The notes under the pieces: generated by a model
Seen by the model: only the letters and a program-made list of their open reading frames with translations
Told to the model about the DNA's origin: nothing
Database searches by the model: none
Made by a program: the position numbers and the translations under genes
Part shown: positions 45,028 through 57,744 of the stretch, piece by piece
Layout of the letters: the number at the start of each line of letters is the position of its first letter
How positions within the stretch are numbered: the stretch's first letter is position 1
Origin: Patiria pectinifera
Lineage: Eukaryota > Echinodermata > Asteroidea > Valvatida > Asterinidae
Direction of reading: 5' to 3'
Length of the DNA stretch: 64,000 nt
NCBI GenBank assembly: GCA_029964075.1
Contig: CM057149.1
Location: forward strand, 38,522,900-38,586,899

Positions 45028-45420
45028 TTGCCCCACCTGAAAAGTGGTATTTTTGTATCAATTTCCAACGCTGGTTGGCTGACCAGCGTTGGAAACAAAC
45101 TGGCTTTTTTAAAAAAAATACTACCCCCAATTTACCATACTTAGTTAGCCCGCATTTTGTTTGCAATCGATTATACACACCTATGAACGGGTACAAGCCA
45201 GCTAGACTGGTTCCCTGACCTTACAATTCTCCGACGTCTATAAATTGCTCTGTTTCATCTTAAGTAGGGTCAGGGAACCAGACTACAGGAACATGGTTCT
45301 TTTTCTTGGATTTTTCAGCATCTACGATTATAAAACTTCGAGCAAGTCAGTGTAACAATATTTGCAATATAATACTAACCCCCAAATCCATCCATTTCTG
45401 GAAATTACAGCAAATGTTGT
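45028..45420 (+). repeat. Hairpin repeat family R3, copy C
   Basis: Colinear with copy A (12079-12500). The palindrome is at 45065-45092. The second stem, AGACTGGTTCCCTGACC with GGTCAGGGAACCAGACT, is 16-17 bp and better preserved than in copy A. Confidence 0.85.
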
Positions 45421-48400
45421 ATATTCCCTTTAAAATGTACGTAGGCCTATATACTCAGTTGTTAGACTTGGCGTGTGCTGTCTGCCTTCACTCGCTGAAA
45501 GTCAAGTGTCGTAATTCCTCAAAATTGAATGTTTGGCACCGTTTTCATTTCTATATTTTGGTGTACAGTATAATTTGGGTTACGCTATCGTCTCTCGACA
45601 AATAATTATTAGGCTTTTAAGTGCCGTTTTCATGATTCGAAGACAATAAAGCAATAAAGAAAACTGTGCAACAGTCACAACCATTAAATGCAAACTATAA
45701 GCACGAATATATCCAACTTCTCTTTAATGTCCCTTTGGGGGACTTTTCAGTATCTAATGAACTTAGATCTTTGGGTGACAAGAGAATGTCCGCATTTATC
45801 ACATACGTAATTCAGAATGATATGCCCCAGGGTGGGGGAGGGGTGGGGGTGTTGCAATTGACGAGGACGATACCCGCACGCCTCGCACCTGCGACTTATG
45901 AATTTTAAATGATGCCTTGCTGATGGCGGCATATAATATGCTGTGTCCTACTGCGATAATGGTGGCGCCTAACCAATAATTTAACGTTTGGTGCAAACGA
46001 TGGTATTCAAGCTTGCACGTTTAAGTTCCATTCTGGATATGCTGGGGGAAACCTACGCTGTTGATGTTGTAAGTATTGAACTGCATGTGGAGTAGAAAAA
46101 AAATGGCAAAGGAAAAATGATATTGATGAGGAAATAGGTGTTCGAGTACTATGTGCTAAAGAATCGCTAAATTTGCTCTGTTTGGGCAATTCATTATTAG
46201 TGTGAGGGATCATTTAAGTCCAGCAGTCTTACAACAATTAGATCAAAATCTACTTGTTTTTATTATGAGAACTGACTAGAAATGTAGTCTCTATACATTA
46301 AAACACACGCTTATCGTTTTATACTGAATTCCTATTTATTGTAGATTTTCGAGTCTAAAATCCCAACTTGAAATAAAGCTGTTTTGAGCGATTTCAATTA
46401 GCAGCGAGCTGATCTGTACAGGCATGTTGACTGTTTTCTCGTCAATTCATTGCAAAAATACTAAGTTATTAATCCTATGCCGTGAAAGAATACAGGTATG
46501 TGTACCAGGGGCGTAGCAAGGTCATTTTTATGGGGGGGGGGTTCTTCTTGAAAAGGGCACTTGCACATCCGTGCTGAAATGTAGACACGGTTTTTTTCCT
46601 CCGAACACTTGGCCTCCGTAAAATCAAATATTTAGAGTGGGGGGGGGGGGGCTTGTAGCTGGTGAAAAAAAATGGCATTTGAATGGAAAAGGGCAGTCTC
46701 TACAAACCCCCACCCCCACCCCACCCCCGCTGTCATGTCCTTGGTAGTATAGTAAAACCATGCCGTGTGTTCCTCATTTGCGACCAGCATTTCTCTTAAA
46801 GCATCTTAAGTTCGTCTTGGGCATCCTCCTTAACTATGATTCCCCCTTGTAAGCAGGAAAACACGGTAGCTGAGCGCCCGCGCGTCCGCACACCAGTCGT
46901 GACCGCGAATGTCTATTGACGCACGGATTACAGTCAATCTTTGATTGCACCGGTGGCGAGAACTTCAAGGATGAAAAGGGACCTGTGTCTCTGCATACAT
47001 TCGGTGTCTTCGGGAAATCAGGGGGAGTGCCTACGTCTCCCTCGTGTGACGGGCAGCTCCGGCTCTCAATTCCCAAACTGCCATTGAGGTTTTGTAGTGG
47101 TTAAACTTCAAAACAAGATAAATCACAAACTATAGGTCCTTTTGGGAAGGCCAAAAAGTTCGGATTGTATTTTGGGGTAGGGGCTATAATTGATGTTTGC
47201 GACGCCTTGTTTGTGGAAAAACAAGAAATTATTTCCTGTTCAATGAGACTTGGCTTGGTTTGACCTCAATTTGCAGCGGTTTTCTGAGGATGATATTGAT
47301 AAACAGGTCATTTCTGAGTTCTCACTAATCATGCTAACTATATACCTGTCAGTGTTGTGACAAGAGTGTATTAATAGAGTTTGGAAATCAATCAATATAT
47401 AAGAAGAGTTAAGAATCAGACCACAAGTTTACATTTTAAAGGTGAAACCCGAAGCTATCTGGCCAAATTTATGCATGATGTAATATCGGCAGGATAGTGC
47501 ACAACGTGCCTGCAATGCAGTAAACAACCCGCAAAACGTTGATGGGCATCCTCCTATATAAAGCAAGCCCAACCCACCATCATGCAGCTCACACTGCTCC
47601 TCACGAAGCAGGAAATTACGGCTTCGATTTCCCTCCAAGCACCTCTTTATCTATCGATGGACCCTGTATCCGCGCGCTGTTGTTTCCGCCGCCGATGCCG
47701 CGGAGACGTAACGCGGAACACCGCTCCTGTGTTTGTGTCTCTCCTCGGAATGACGACAGACGGTTCTAGCTCCGGTGGGCTCACGAGTCTCCGCCGGCGG
47801 CGCGCTGAGGCCCGAAATCGATGGCCGCTTATTATGTACTTGTCTGGTAGATCTTCATATTTTCTGCTTGCATAGTACATAAACCTGAATCTCGGTGTGG
47901 TACTTTGATATTGGCTTTTTACTTGATGATGTATTATGGGCTGAACTGGCTCAGGGCAAATTTCGTGCATAAAGCTGCTCATAGCAATAATTTTTCCTAA
48001 ATCTAGACAAGATTTGCCTATACCAAAATTATTTAACCAGCCAAATGCCACGGTAATGCATAATAATTGCTCATGGCTTGTTCTAAGCTAATTTGTGCCT
48101 ATAAATTTATAGCAGTTCCTTCAAATTGAGCCTGGAGTTGAGTTAACTACTTAACCATCACCGCCATGTTCGAACGAAAACGAGGTAGCTGGTGCAAGAC
48201 TCTTTTGACGTCGTTTCTTTCCATAGCTGCACAGATATCACATAACTAGAGCATGCTCCTACAGCCTCAATTAAAAAATGCACATTGCCCATTTTACTGT
48301 GCTATATACTTGCTACATTAAAATTGCAACATATTCCTTTTCCAGTTTGTGGCCATGATTAATTGTACCTTTATTGCCAATGGGAATCCGTCTGTGTCTG

Positions 48401-49627
48401 GGTTTCTCGATTATTGGATATTTGGTATTAGTAGGGTATCAGTTAGCTCCGCAGTGGACCGGTTAAAACAGTATAGTTTCTCACCTGCCTCGAATGGAAA
48501 ACGAAAAACACCTGCCATCGAGCTGATGGGAATCAATGCGGCGGCGGCTATGTGTCACGCAGTCAGGTTCAAATGTGATGGCCTATATACGAAAACCAAA
48601 GTCTACTAAAATGCAAAAATCAGCTGCTTCGTGAGAAATAGAGCCCGAATAAGCAATTTTGGAGGTTTTTTTGGGTTAGACCTATAATATCATTAACTTT
48701 TCCGTTTTTTTATACCAGAATACACATTTTTTTTTAATTCTAGGGACTAAAATTACTGTTTGGTATATATCGTGACTTAAAGCAAGGAGTGGGGGTAGAT
48801 CACTTTCCCTGATAAGAGTATGTGTATAGTTTGCGCGCGCAGGTCGTGTGCGCAGGTCGTGTGCGCAGGTCGTGTGAACACGGAAGTACTGACCCCGGGT
48901 CAATTATTGTTCAAAATGTATCCAATGAGAGCTCAGTGAAATGACAGTTCATCATTATGCGGTGAAGACCAGTTCAATCATTACATCAGTGTTCGTCAGG
49001 GGGCATGGCCTTTAGGATTGAGCATGCGCAAAAACGCATCAATTCAAAGACGACATCATTGGCCAATACTAGAAGTTAAATCTAACGGTAGTCGTTTACT
49101 TTCAACCCAAAATGATACAGTTAACCTTAAACGTACCTCACAAGACATTCTGGTGAGTGCATTTTGAAACTAAATCCGAAACCTTAAGCGGCCACTCATA
49201 TCATCACTCCCTGAGTGACAGCTCTATGAATCGCAATAGGAGAAAACAGACATTTGAGGTTCTCTTGTTTTCAAACCGTCGTCGAGAGACAGGACGGAGT
49301 ACCATCGAGACCGACTGTGCGGCGACATCAGCCCCACTATAAACCGATCTTCGGCTCCTAGCCTCCTGGCATGATGGATCGGTCAACTGTGATTATTTAG
49401 GGCGATATCAAAAGCACCGAAAGGGCACATTATCGACAAAATATTACCAGCAAATTATACCCGCGGATCAAGGTACGACCGAGAACCGGCCAACCGCGGA
49501 ATTCTACACAAGACGTCTTGCATATTACTCTTAAACCATGTCAAGTTAATTTGTTCTTCAGATGGTATTATTTATACACAGCTGACGAAATCGCCACGGG
49601 ACCAACTTTCAAAACCTTTACTAGATC
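45421..49627. other. Intergenic; G-run repeat and a CpG-rich patch
   Basis: 46505-46745 is a G-run repeat with a run of C4-5 tracts separated by A (about 46706-46729). 47680-47830 is CpG-rich but has no family-like ORF. 48836-48878 holds three units of GCGCAGGTCGTGT. No gene recognised. Confidence 0.4.
48836..48878. repeat. 12-bp tandem repeat, three units
   Basis: GCAGGTCGTGTGC repeated with a 12-bp period, after a GCGCGC run. Confidence 0.85.
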
Positions 49628-49710
49628 CAATGGGAGACTTTGAAACGTTGGCGGCAGCAAACACACCAGTCCTTTTTCCATTGTTTTGCAACGTCTCAAA
49701 AGTTTCATGG
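49628..49710. mobile_element. Short foldback element, family M1 copy 1
   Basis: The left end CAATGGGAGACTTTGAAACG and the right end, inverse CCATGAAACTTTTGAGACG, are related to each other and to the element at 49902-50075. They share GGCAGCAAACACACC. Confidence 0.75.
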
Positions 49711-49901
49711 AGCAAGTCAGCAGAGCAAAAGTTGCTTACCAGATTTATGTGCTTAGCACAAATCAGATGCGAACCAGTCACGAGCAATATACATGGCATG
49801 AGACTGTGGCTGGTAATTCATTTCTGCTTAGCAAATTTGCAGCTCCGTAATGAGTTACCGCCTACATTCCCTAAATGTCGATGGTAAAATTTATCAGCAC
49901 T

Positions 49902-50075
49902 CAATGGGAGACTTTTGAGACGTTGATGGCAGCAAACACACCGGTCCTTGTTCTATTGTTCGCGTTATTTTGAACATGCGTACATTAGCTTTAACCATGC
50001 TTTAATGACATGACGCAAACAATTGAAATGGACCGGTGTGTTTGCTGCCACCAACGTCTCAAAAGTCTCCCATTG
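49902..50075. mobile_element. MITE, family M1 copy 2
   Basis: 174 bp with terminal inverted repeats of about 46 bp starting CAATGGGAGACTTTTGAGAC and including GGCAGCAAACACACCGGTCC. The arms differ at one or two positions. No clear target duplication was seen. Confidence 0.88.
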
Positions 50076-51835
50076 CTGACCAGAATGTGAGAGAACGATA
50101 ACATCCTGCAATTTATCCCAATGTAAAAAAAAGTGAAACTTTATGCAAGGAGGCAAATTCATTCCATCCCACTTGACCTTGTTTATTTTAACTCAATTGG
50201 CCACCCGTTCACGTGACACGTGAAACCTAACGGCGTATAGGACTTTCGGGCTATCGCGTCTCATCTTACACTGCGTTTTAGAACGTATAGTTGGCGCACG
50301 TCGTCCCTTTTGACAAGAGGTGTACCTCAGCACAGTACGCGATGGGACGACTGCTTTAGCGAGTCAAGTGGGAGATCGTATATGCTTTGAAGGGGCTTGT
50401 GACGTCATTGGCAGGCCCCAGCGCCGGGACCCCTGTTTACAGTGTCCATATTCTAGGGTGTTTTTGTCTGCGTGTCAAGTATTTGTTTGGGTACATGACG
50501 TTAATTCAGTCTTCAGAGGAAGATTAATAATAATGTAAGCCGCATAAAAATGTATTAATACATCAGCTTAATGGTATGGGATTAACGGTTGAAGATAGGA
50601 TTAACTGCTATCAACTGGTGATTAATCTTAATATTAAAGGGAGAAGGGTGGTGTATAGTGTATGCTCGGTATAACCTTGTTGTGATCAGAAATTCATTTC
50701 GAGCTATACATAAGAGACATTTCAGTCATCGGCGTTACAAAATGTAGTTCTAGTTTTCTTCTCAATCTGATAGGTCGATATACTCCAAAAATAATTTTTC
50801 TAGAGCTTTTTGTATGCAATCCGCGTTCATACACATCGCAAACTGGTCTCGTATTTCTTTGCGACTCATTTTATATGACATTCGGATTTCATGAGATGCG
50901 ATATCCACGGAGGTATACCGTAAATGTACCCGTATGATTTTGCGAATCCTAGCCAATTTTACGGTAAAATAATTCAAAATCTGACACTTACCCTAAACAT
51001 AATTCCTGATCTGTAACCCTCATGTAACCAGTCATGCGTTCTTATGGTTGTAAACATCTTTAACTGAATCGTGGAGGTCCTTCTTATTCCTCTGTAGCTG
51101 ACTAAAGCCTTTGTTTTACTGAACTCGCATTTCATTCCGTATATCAACAAACGCTAAGAGGAGAAAAATATTCGAGAGTTAGAAAAGGTTGCTTAATTTG
51201 TGGCAAATTATTTAATTAGTAAATCAAGTTTAAGACTGTAGCACATTTCTAACTGTTGCTAGTTTTTCATTTCCATCAAATTTAATATCTGCAGACATCA
51301 AGCTGGCTTTAAGAAATGTTAGGCGTAGTGATTCATTGCGAAACACGTTGAAGCTTTTTACCATATAAAAAACGTCAAAACAGAATGATATATTTGTTTT
51401 ATAACAATTTATGCATTTTTTTCTAAATTTACAATTCATTTCCTACTAATGATTGCTGAATGCAAATCGATGCACTTAAAACTCTAGATCCGCATAAATC
51501 TCCTGTGCCATCATATACCTCCCTTGGGTTTAGTCAAACGCATACATACATTTTGTTCGACGGTAATGTGGGACCTGGCAGTGGATATACCACGAGATGA
51601 CAAAGATAGGTACACCGATGAGAAATGATTAGGATCTATAGAAACAGACGAAGGGTGATCATGCCGATGTTTTACTTTAAAAAAATGACAGCTGCTGCGA
51701 GTATAAGCGTTAAAAGTCATGTGCTCACACTGTCAGATTGTAAATATTTTATACCCAAAAAGACGGTTTGAAAAGCGAGTTCCGCCTCCGTGTTATGTTT
51801 TATTGAGCAGACAGTTGGGCAGGTGTATATGCTTG
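50076..51835. other. Intergenic, no feature recognised
   Basis: No exon or element recognised. Confidence 0.45.
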
Positions 51836-52630
51836 AAGGGTGCAGACCAGTGAATAGGCCCCAAATCGCCTTCGCTGGTCAAATCAGCATTTGTATGTCC
51901 TCAGGTTCCTTTTTTTTCGTTTTTGAGAGTTCTGTGGTTCCTACATGCATTTGAGAGTTTGTAGCAAAGTCAAAGATGTGATCCGGAATTGGAACATAAA
52001 TTCCTGACAAGATGAGGATGAAAATACCGTAAAGTCACTCTGTTTTGCATTATTAGAGTGGATGGATCTTTCTCAAGATGGCGATAGACTTCAGGACTAC
52101 CTGGGTGGTTATATTTGGAGGGGAAAAAAAATCATCGGTCAAACCTGCACATATTGAACAGAAAATGAAAACGAAAGGCTAGGCCAAAAAAAAAAACATG
52201 TTTAGCGTCCCCGCCTGCTTCCTTTTTGGAGGCTGCCTCCTTTTTTTTCTTCAAAAAAAAAAAAACCGAAAAAATGATAAATTTGAAACAGCGACATCAT
52301 TCTGGCCTCTTTGTCTGTTGCATCTAGCCCATATAAAGCTGGTGTGTCATTTTCTGAGTCAAAGTGCCGGCCATTTAAAAAAAAAAAAGCTGGCGGCCAT
52401 CTTGAAAAATAGTCCGGCCGGTCGTTTTTGGAAGGAAAAAAAGGGGGCCGCCTCCTTCCTTTTTTCAAAAAAGCAGGACGCTAAACATTTTTTTTCTTTT
52501 CTATTTGTCCTTATCCAAGGTTTAATTTGAACACCTGTTAGAGGTATGAGTACTTTTCCTGATATTTTGGAGTGAGGGGATTGATCATTGATGTCTACGG
52601 GAATTTATTAACTGATCTGCAACCCCAAGC
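51836..52630 (+). repeat. Dispersed repeat R5, copy 3, interrupted
   Basis: Starts AAGGGTGCAGACCAGTGAAT and ends GGGAATTTATTAACTG, colinear with 31640-32110. A hairpin element (52198-52488) splits it at the A-run where copy 2 is continuous. Confidence 0.8.
52198..52488. mobile_element. Hairpin MITE nested in repeat R5
   Basis: Ends ATGTTTAGCGTCC and its inverse GGACGCTAAACAT, extended outward by A and T runs. The arms also share CCGCCTCCTTCC-like and GCTTTTTT blocks, making a long imperfect hairpin of 291 bp with no coding capacity. Confidence 0.8.
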
Positions 52631-55600
52631 ACGCCATATTGTGTGCACGCAGATTACAGCGATCGCCCGATAAGCTCGAACTCGGACAAGATTTTTGAAG
52701 CCCTAACGGCGCCTACTGGCATGAAATCCTAAGCTCTAGCCCGTAATAGAGCTATCTACGAATACGACCTATAGCCTTTTTCCCGCTCTTCATCGCCCTA
52801 TTGTCTTTGTTGAATTAGCTGTCGGTAAATGAAAGCCCAGCAAACAGCCGCGACCTTCGCTTGCACTGCAGGGCAGACGGCTAGTACTTGACTATTCTAG
52901 CAGAGCAAATACCCCATGCCCGTGGTCAAATTCAAAAATAGATCCGCGTGATATCGATGAAACGATGAGAGTGAAGAACCGACGAGTATTTGCATGTATA
53001 GTGTGCAGACATGCGGTCCGAGAATAAAAATTAATGATTGCATTAAAATCCAATTCCCCGTTATTGTTTTAGTAGGAAATAATTGTGTATGGTTGGGTCC
53101 TTTTACGAGTCAGATAAATTTATAAAAATAAAATGTACTAGGAAAAGGCTAGAGAGCGAACAAGTAAAATGTGAAGAGCGGATACTAGGCTTTTGAATAT
53201 GCGTAGGAATGATGGCATAATGTTCAAAATCTCATCTATGATTTTATGATTTAAGTGCAGCCTTTGACTTAAAAAAAGTGGTTGACTGGTTATGGATTTC
53301 GCCTTCAACCCGTCAGAATTCTCCAGAGATGAAATTCATTGGTAACGCATTTACAACCATATAGACCTATCAGGTATTTTTAATAATGTTTTTTTTAATT
53401 ATGAAGGTCGCCGCGTTTCTGATTTTAACCGTTCCGTATGGTTCATGTATTTTCAAAAGATGGAGATAATTAAGACCCGTTGATAAACATCAACACGGTC
53501 ACGTTTTCTGCTGTGTAAACGAAAGGCAAAAGACAAATTTACTTTACCATTAACGGTATAATACAGTGGAATTGTTTGCACAGTAAGACATTGCTAAACG
53601 GTTGTATAAAAAGACAAACGATTGCAATAATAGATGACCTTTTTCTCTTCAAAACTGGGCGAATAGGCCTATTCTTACGACACCCATTAAATATATAAAT
53701 GATAATAATAAATAAACACCCATACAATCGCATTTGCTGACAGCACGGCCGAAATAAACGCGTTACCGTTATGAAATAAACGCATTTATGTTTTGGAGAA
53801 AACAACGCGTTTGATAAACACTACCCGCGTTTATATCAACATGTATACGTTTTTTTTTTTCATTAGTCTTTGTATAGAGTGAACCAGAGGAAAGCGTTCG
53901 ATCGTGCGAACGTAAATGCCAAATACGACCAGTATTTTTTTTTAATATACTATCTAACCCAGATGAACGGTTAACTAAAACGTTTGCACCTGAAAATATG
54001 AGTTCGGGCCCATGTTCAGCTTATTTCTAACTTTTTGATGGATTTACAAAACTACCGTTCGTAGGCCCAGTATAATACATACTACGGCCTGCATGCCAAA
54101 GGAAAAGTGCATCTTTCTAGGCTGACTGCCTTGTTCATCAAGCTGAACCTGTCCAATCCTCGACTCCCGTTCAATTTATCAGGTAGGTCATCTCATTACT
54201 ACTTCACTTCTTGTTCACGTTTTCTGATGTCTTCTTTGACTGACAACTTGCCTCTCACTTCAATCGCTTCACCTATATTGAAGGAATGAAAGAGGAAGAA
54301 ATGCGTCCAGCCTTACGGCAAAACCAGGTCAGGTGTGCACGGCGATTTCTAAATTGAACTCCGTAACCTTAACCATGAGAGGTCGGATAAAGTGAACTTG
54401 AGTGATTCGCCATTAAACTGTTATCTAATTACTTTTACTGCAATCTCGTGGGGAGTTCAGGCTTATAACGAGTTTCATTATCGAATCTTTTCCACACGCA
54501 AAGGGGTCAAAAATCCACGACTTTGAAAAGAAAGTGCGTGATTTTTTGTTGTTTTATTTTTATAAATTGCGTTGAATTCTCTCGTGGCGCCGTTTGCTGA
54601 ATAACGCGCAGTTCGCATGACGTTTTGTAGACAAATTAACTCGGCGTTTATCCGACTCTTCTCTCAACGACCCTGCTCGGGATGATATTATTTCCTGATG
54701 AAAACAAGATTTGCAAAAAAAAATAACAAAGGTTTCAACGTCAGTCATGGAAAGGCAAATTTGATTTTTTTTTTCATTTTAGTTTAGTGGAGTTACCTAT
54801 TCTAGCCACACAAAAAAAGCTTGGAAGCAGGAGCTATAATCTAGACTACCTTATTCAGTATACCTCCAAAGTGAGACTTTGTTTCCTTTCACTTAATCCT
54901 ACTTGTAGACTTTTATAGCCGTTAATCATTTACCCACCCCAACACCATCCTTGGCTGAACCGAAAGCTCGTCGCTATATGCCACTCGGGGAGACAAAGAA
55001 ATGAAAACGCATCAAAATTCAAAACATAACAGTTTATTTACGAGAATTTGTTTCATGTTGTGGAGAGGGTTACCGCCCAAAAATCTAGAGTTTTCCGGCA
55101 ACGGCCGTTTATTTCACTAAGATTCTTTTCCCTTGAAAGAGCGCAGAGAGCTAAACAAATGCTTACAGCTGTTGACAAAATTCTGGAAAAGGATTTTGAC
55201 CCAAAACCAAAGACTAAAAAATATTTATCTTAAAATAAGTGGCATCTTTGAGACGTACACAACAAATTTTTCCTAAAATAAGACTTACTTTTTTTTGCTG
55301 TTATTACGCATAATTAGAGAATTCAACCGAAGTTTGTAGATGAAGACCTTTTGTCCGATTTTTCAGAATACCTTATAGCTGTGAGACAACGAATTGTAAT
55401 TACGAAAATATTGTCAGCTTGAACCCGAACTAGAAAACTAAAACCAAATCCAAAACCAAAATCAACACGTACACAGAAACGAGCTTTAACTCTAGGTACC
55501 TTGAACCTGAACTAATGCATGAAATGTCGCGGAAGGCAAGGACGCACTACCAAGCAATTAATCGCTGCCTCTGACTTCTCACAGAGCAGGAAAGTGCATC

Positions 55601-56319
55601 GGTTGCCATGGAAACCGGGTTGTCAATTTGCAAGCATCACAAGAGCTCAGGGTTTGGGATCTATATACTGAAGCTTTATCGTAACACAGTGAAATCCGTT
55701 GGCTGTTTTCTCAGATTGTTCTTATTTTTCGTGAGGAAACATCATTTTAAGAGAATTTATTTTTGTGCGTTTTAGTCCAGTGAAGATAAGAATTGGAGTT
55801 GATGAAAATTCCCCCTGGCCAGAGGTCATCCCGGACTATAGTTATCATCACCATCTTAGACGTGAGAGTCTATTTTCTCCTTTCCTTACTGTCCGTGAAA
55901 TGGGCTGACGTCATCCAGAGTACATGTCCTCTCACCGACATTTATTTGAGCTCGGGAGCTGATTTTTCATTTCAAAATATCTCGCATTTCAATCGGTTCC
56001 CGTCATCGGCAACCAGTCAGGGATTTTCTGCTTGACAGATCGCTGGTCGGCGACTTATCACAACAGAAAACCAGCTGCCGGTGGCCATTGATTTTACGCA
56101 GCCCGCCAATCATCTTGGCTTATTCAAATTAATTACGCGCGTGTATACCAATCAGAATACTTATGTGGTGGTGATCATAGAATGACGTCAAAGTTTAAAT
56201 GGAGAACCCGGATAAAATCAAACTTTGAGCTCTGATTCCACTATGTGCTTATTCTATGTATATTAAACAGAGGTGTTTTTTTGTGGTTGGAGATTTGAAG
56301 GTTTGCATGGTGGAAAGAT
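52631..56319. other. Intergenic, no gene recognised; X-box-like site
   Basis: No exon or element recognised. The motif at 55602-55615 (GTTGCCATGGAAAC) is one base from the perfect RFX X-box palindrome. Confidence 0.4.
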
Positions 56320-56327
56320 ACTAAGGC

Positions 56328-56640
56328 AATTAAGATAAGTTTGCGGTATAGCCCCATGTGAATAAATCTCTTTTTGTGAGTATGTATGGTTCTGAAAAGA
56401 ACCGGAGGGACTCAACGTTTCGAACAGTATGCTCTGCCCGTCGTCAGGAGAATGAGGGATTCCAACTCACCGCACCCATCCTTATAACATCGCATCATCG
56501 TTGAAATCCCTCATTTTCCTGAAGACGGGCAGAGCATACTGTTCGAAACATTGAGTCCCTCCGGTTCTTTTCAGAACCACACATACTCACAAAAAGAGGT
56601 TTATTCACATGGTGCTGCCGCAAACTTATCTTGTCTTTGG
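56328..56640. mobile_element. Long inverted-repeat element with GAAAC-type motif
   Basis: Two arms of about 135 bp (left from AAGATAAGTTTGCGG, right ending in its inverse) face each other around a 40-bp centre. Both contain ATGTGAATAAA, TTTTTGTGAGTATGT, GGTTCTGAAAAGAACCGGAG and GTTCGAAAC/GTTTCGAAC. The arms are about 93-95% alike by eye. No target duplication was seen. Confidence 0.85.
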
Positions 56641-56774
56641 ATTATTTTTTGTTTGAGAAAATTCTTTTGACTTTTTCCAACTAGTCAATATAAAATGCAA
56701 GGCATGGGCGTAAATCCCAAGGGGGCGATTGGAAGGATATCCCGCACACTTTTTGACGGGGGGGGGGGATTTAG

Positions 56775-56945
56775 ATCATCCTCCCCCAGATTTTTGTGGT
56801 GATAAACAAACAAACAAAAAATAGTGAATTTTAATTTCCAAGTTTTAACTTTCCAACGGTCCCAATTTATTAAATAGTTTACTTAACATGTATACCCCTC
56901 CCCTACTTTTCGAATTTTCACGGCCGGGCAATTTTAGCAGTTTGC
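56775..56945 (+). repeat. Dispersed repeat R2, copy 2
   Basis: Colinear with the minus strand of 3747-4005 (CAGATTTTTGTGGTG .. AACTTTCC .. CTTTTCGAATTTTCACGGC). A G-run is adjacent at about 56759. Confidence 0.65.
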
Positions 56946-57744
56946 CGTATGGTAATCCCCCCCTCCCACTCGCCGACGCGGATTTATGCCGTTGGTGAAA
57001 TTTGTTAACGTTGTAACCGAACATTTGCCGAAAATCATGTTATTTAAAATGTTGTTTAATTTTGGCAGAAGAGTATCAAGCCGGTTTGGAACAACATTGT
57101 GCTAACTTGGTTATTTTACGAAAACGGATGGCGACTCAAATTTCTGTTGTATCCAGTCCAGAATAACGAGATAAGTCTACTATTTCAACCGTTTGAATGC
57201 ATTTGTGTCGCAAGTCAATGTTTATTTGCAGCATATTCCAGAAGGACTTTATGTGGAATATAAACAGCAGCAGACAGAAACACATCTTGAATTTCAACAG
57301 AATAGTCTAAGCTTAATTGCCACAATCCTAAGTATCCCAATCATCCACTCAAAACGTTGCGGATCAAAAGTTCATCAAATTTAGATCATCGCAAAGTCTC
57401 CAAGATCGTATGAGGATTTACTGTGAAACACAAGCATCAAAAGAAAAACAAGATGCGGTAGGCGTACAGTAGCTTTTCATGCACAAGACATTTATATGTC
57501 TAATCCTACATGCGAGTGGATTAGTTGGGGATTCAATATAAAGACATGTAAAATGTCAGGAAGAGGCGGAATGTCAATTTATTATAAATTCTCGCATACA
57601 ATAAAGATAATTTACGAGGAAATTTACTGCAAGGAACTTCACTATATAGAACATGTTGATGTTGTGCTCCGTGATGGTCAAGTAAAGATCGCAGGATGAA
57701 TGCTGGCCTAATTGTACTCTTCAACCAAACATTATAGCTACAAA

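Noticed and set aside
47580-48051. CpG-rich patch with ORFs on both strands as a coding exon or promoter
   Set aside because: Neither strand gives a recognisable protein and no splice-site pair or TATA box fits. It may be an unmethylated patch or repeat but cannot be supported.
49582-49610. CTGACGA as another hammerhead core
   Set aside because: There is no GAAAC box or stem II within a usable distance.
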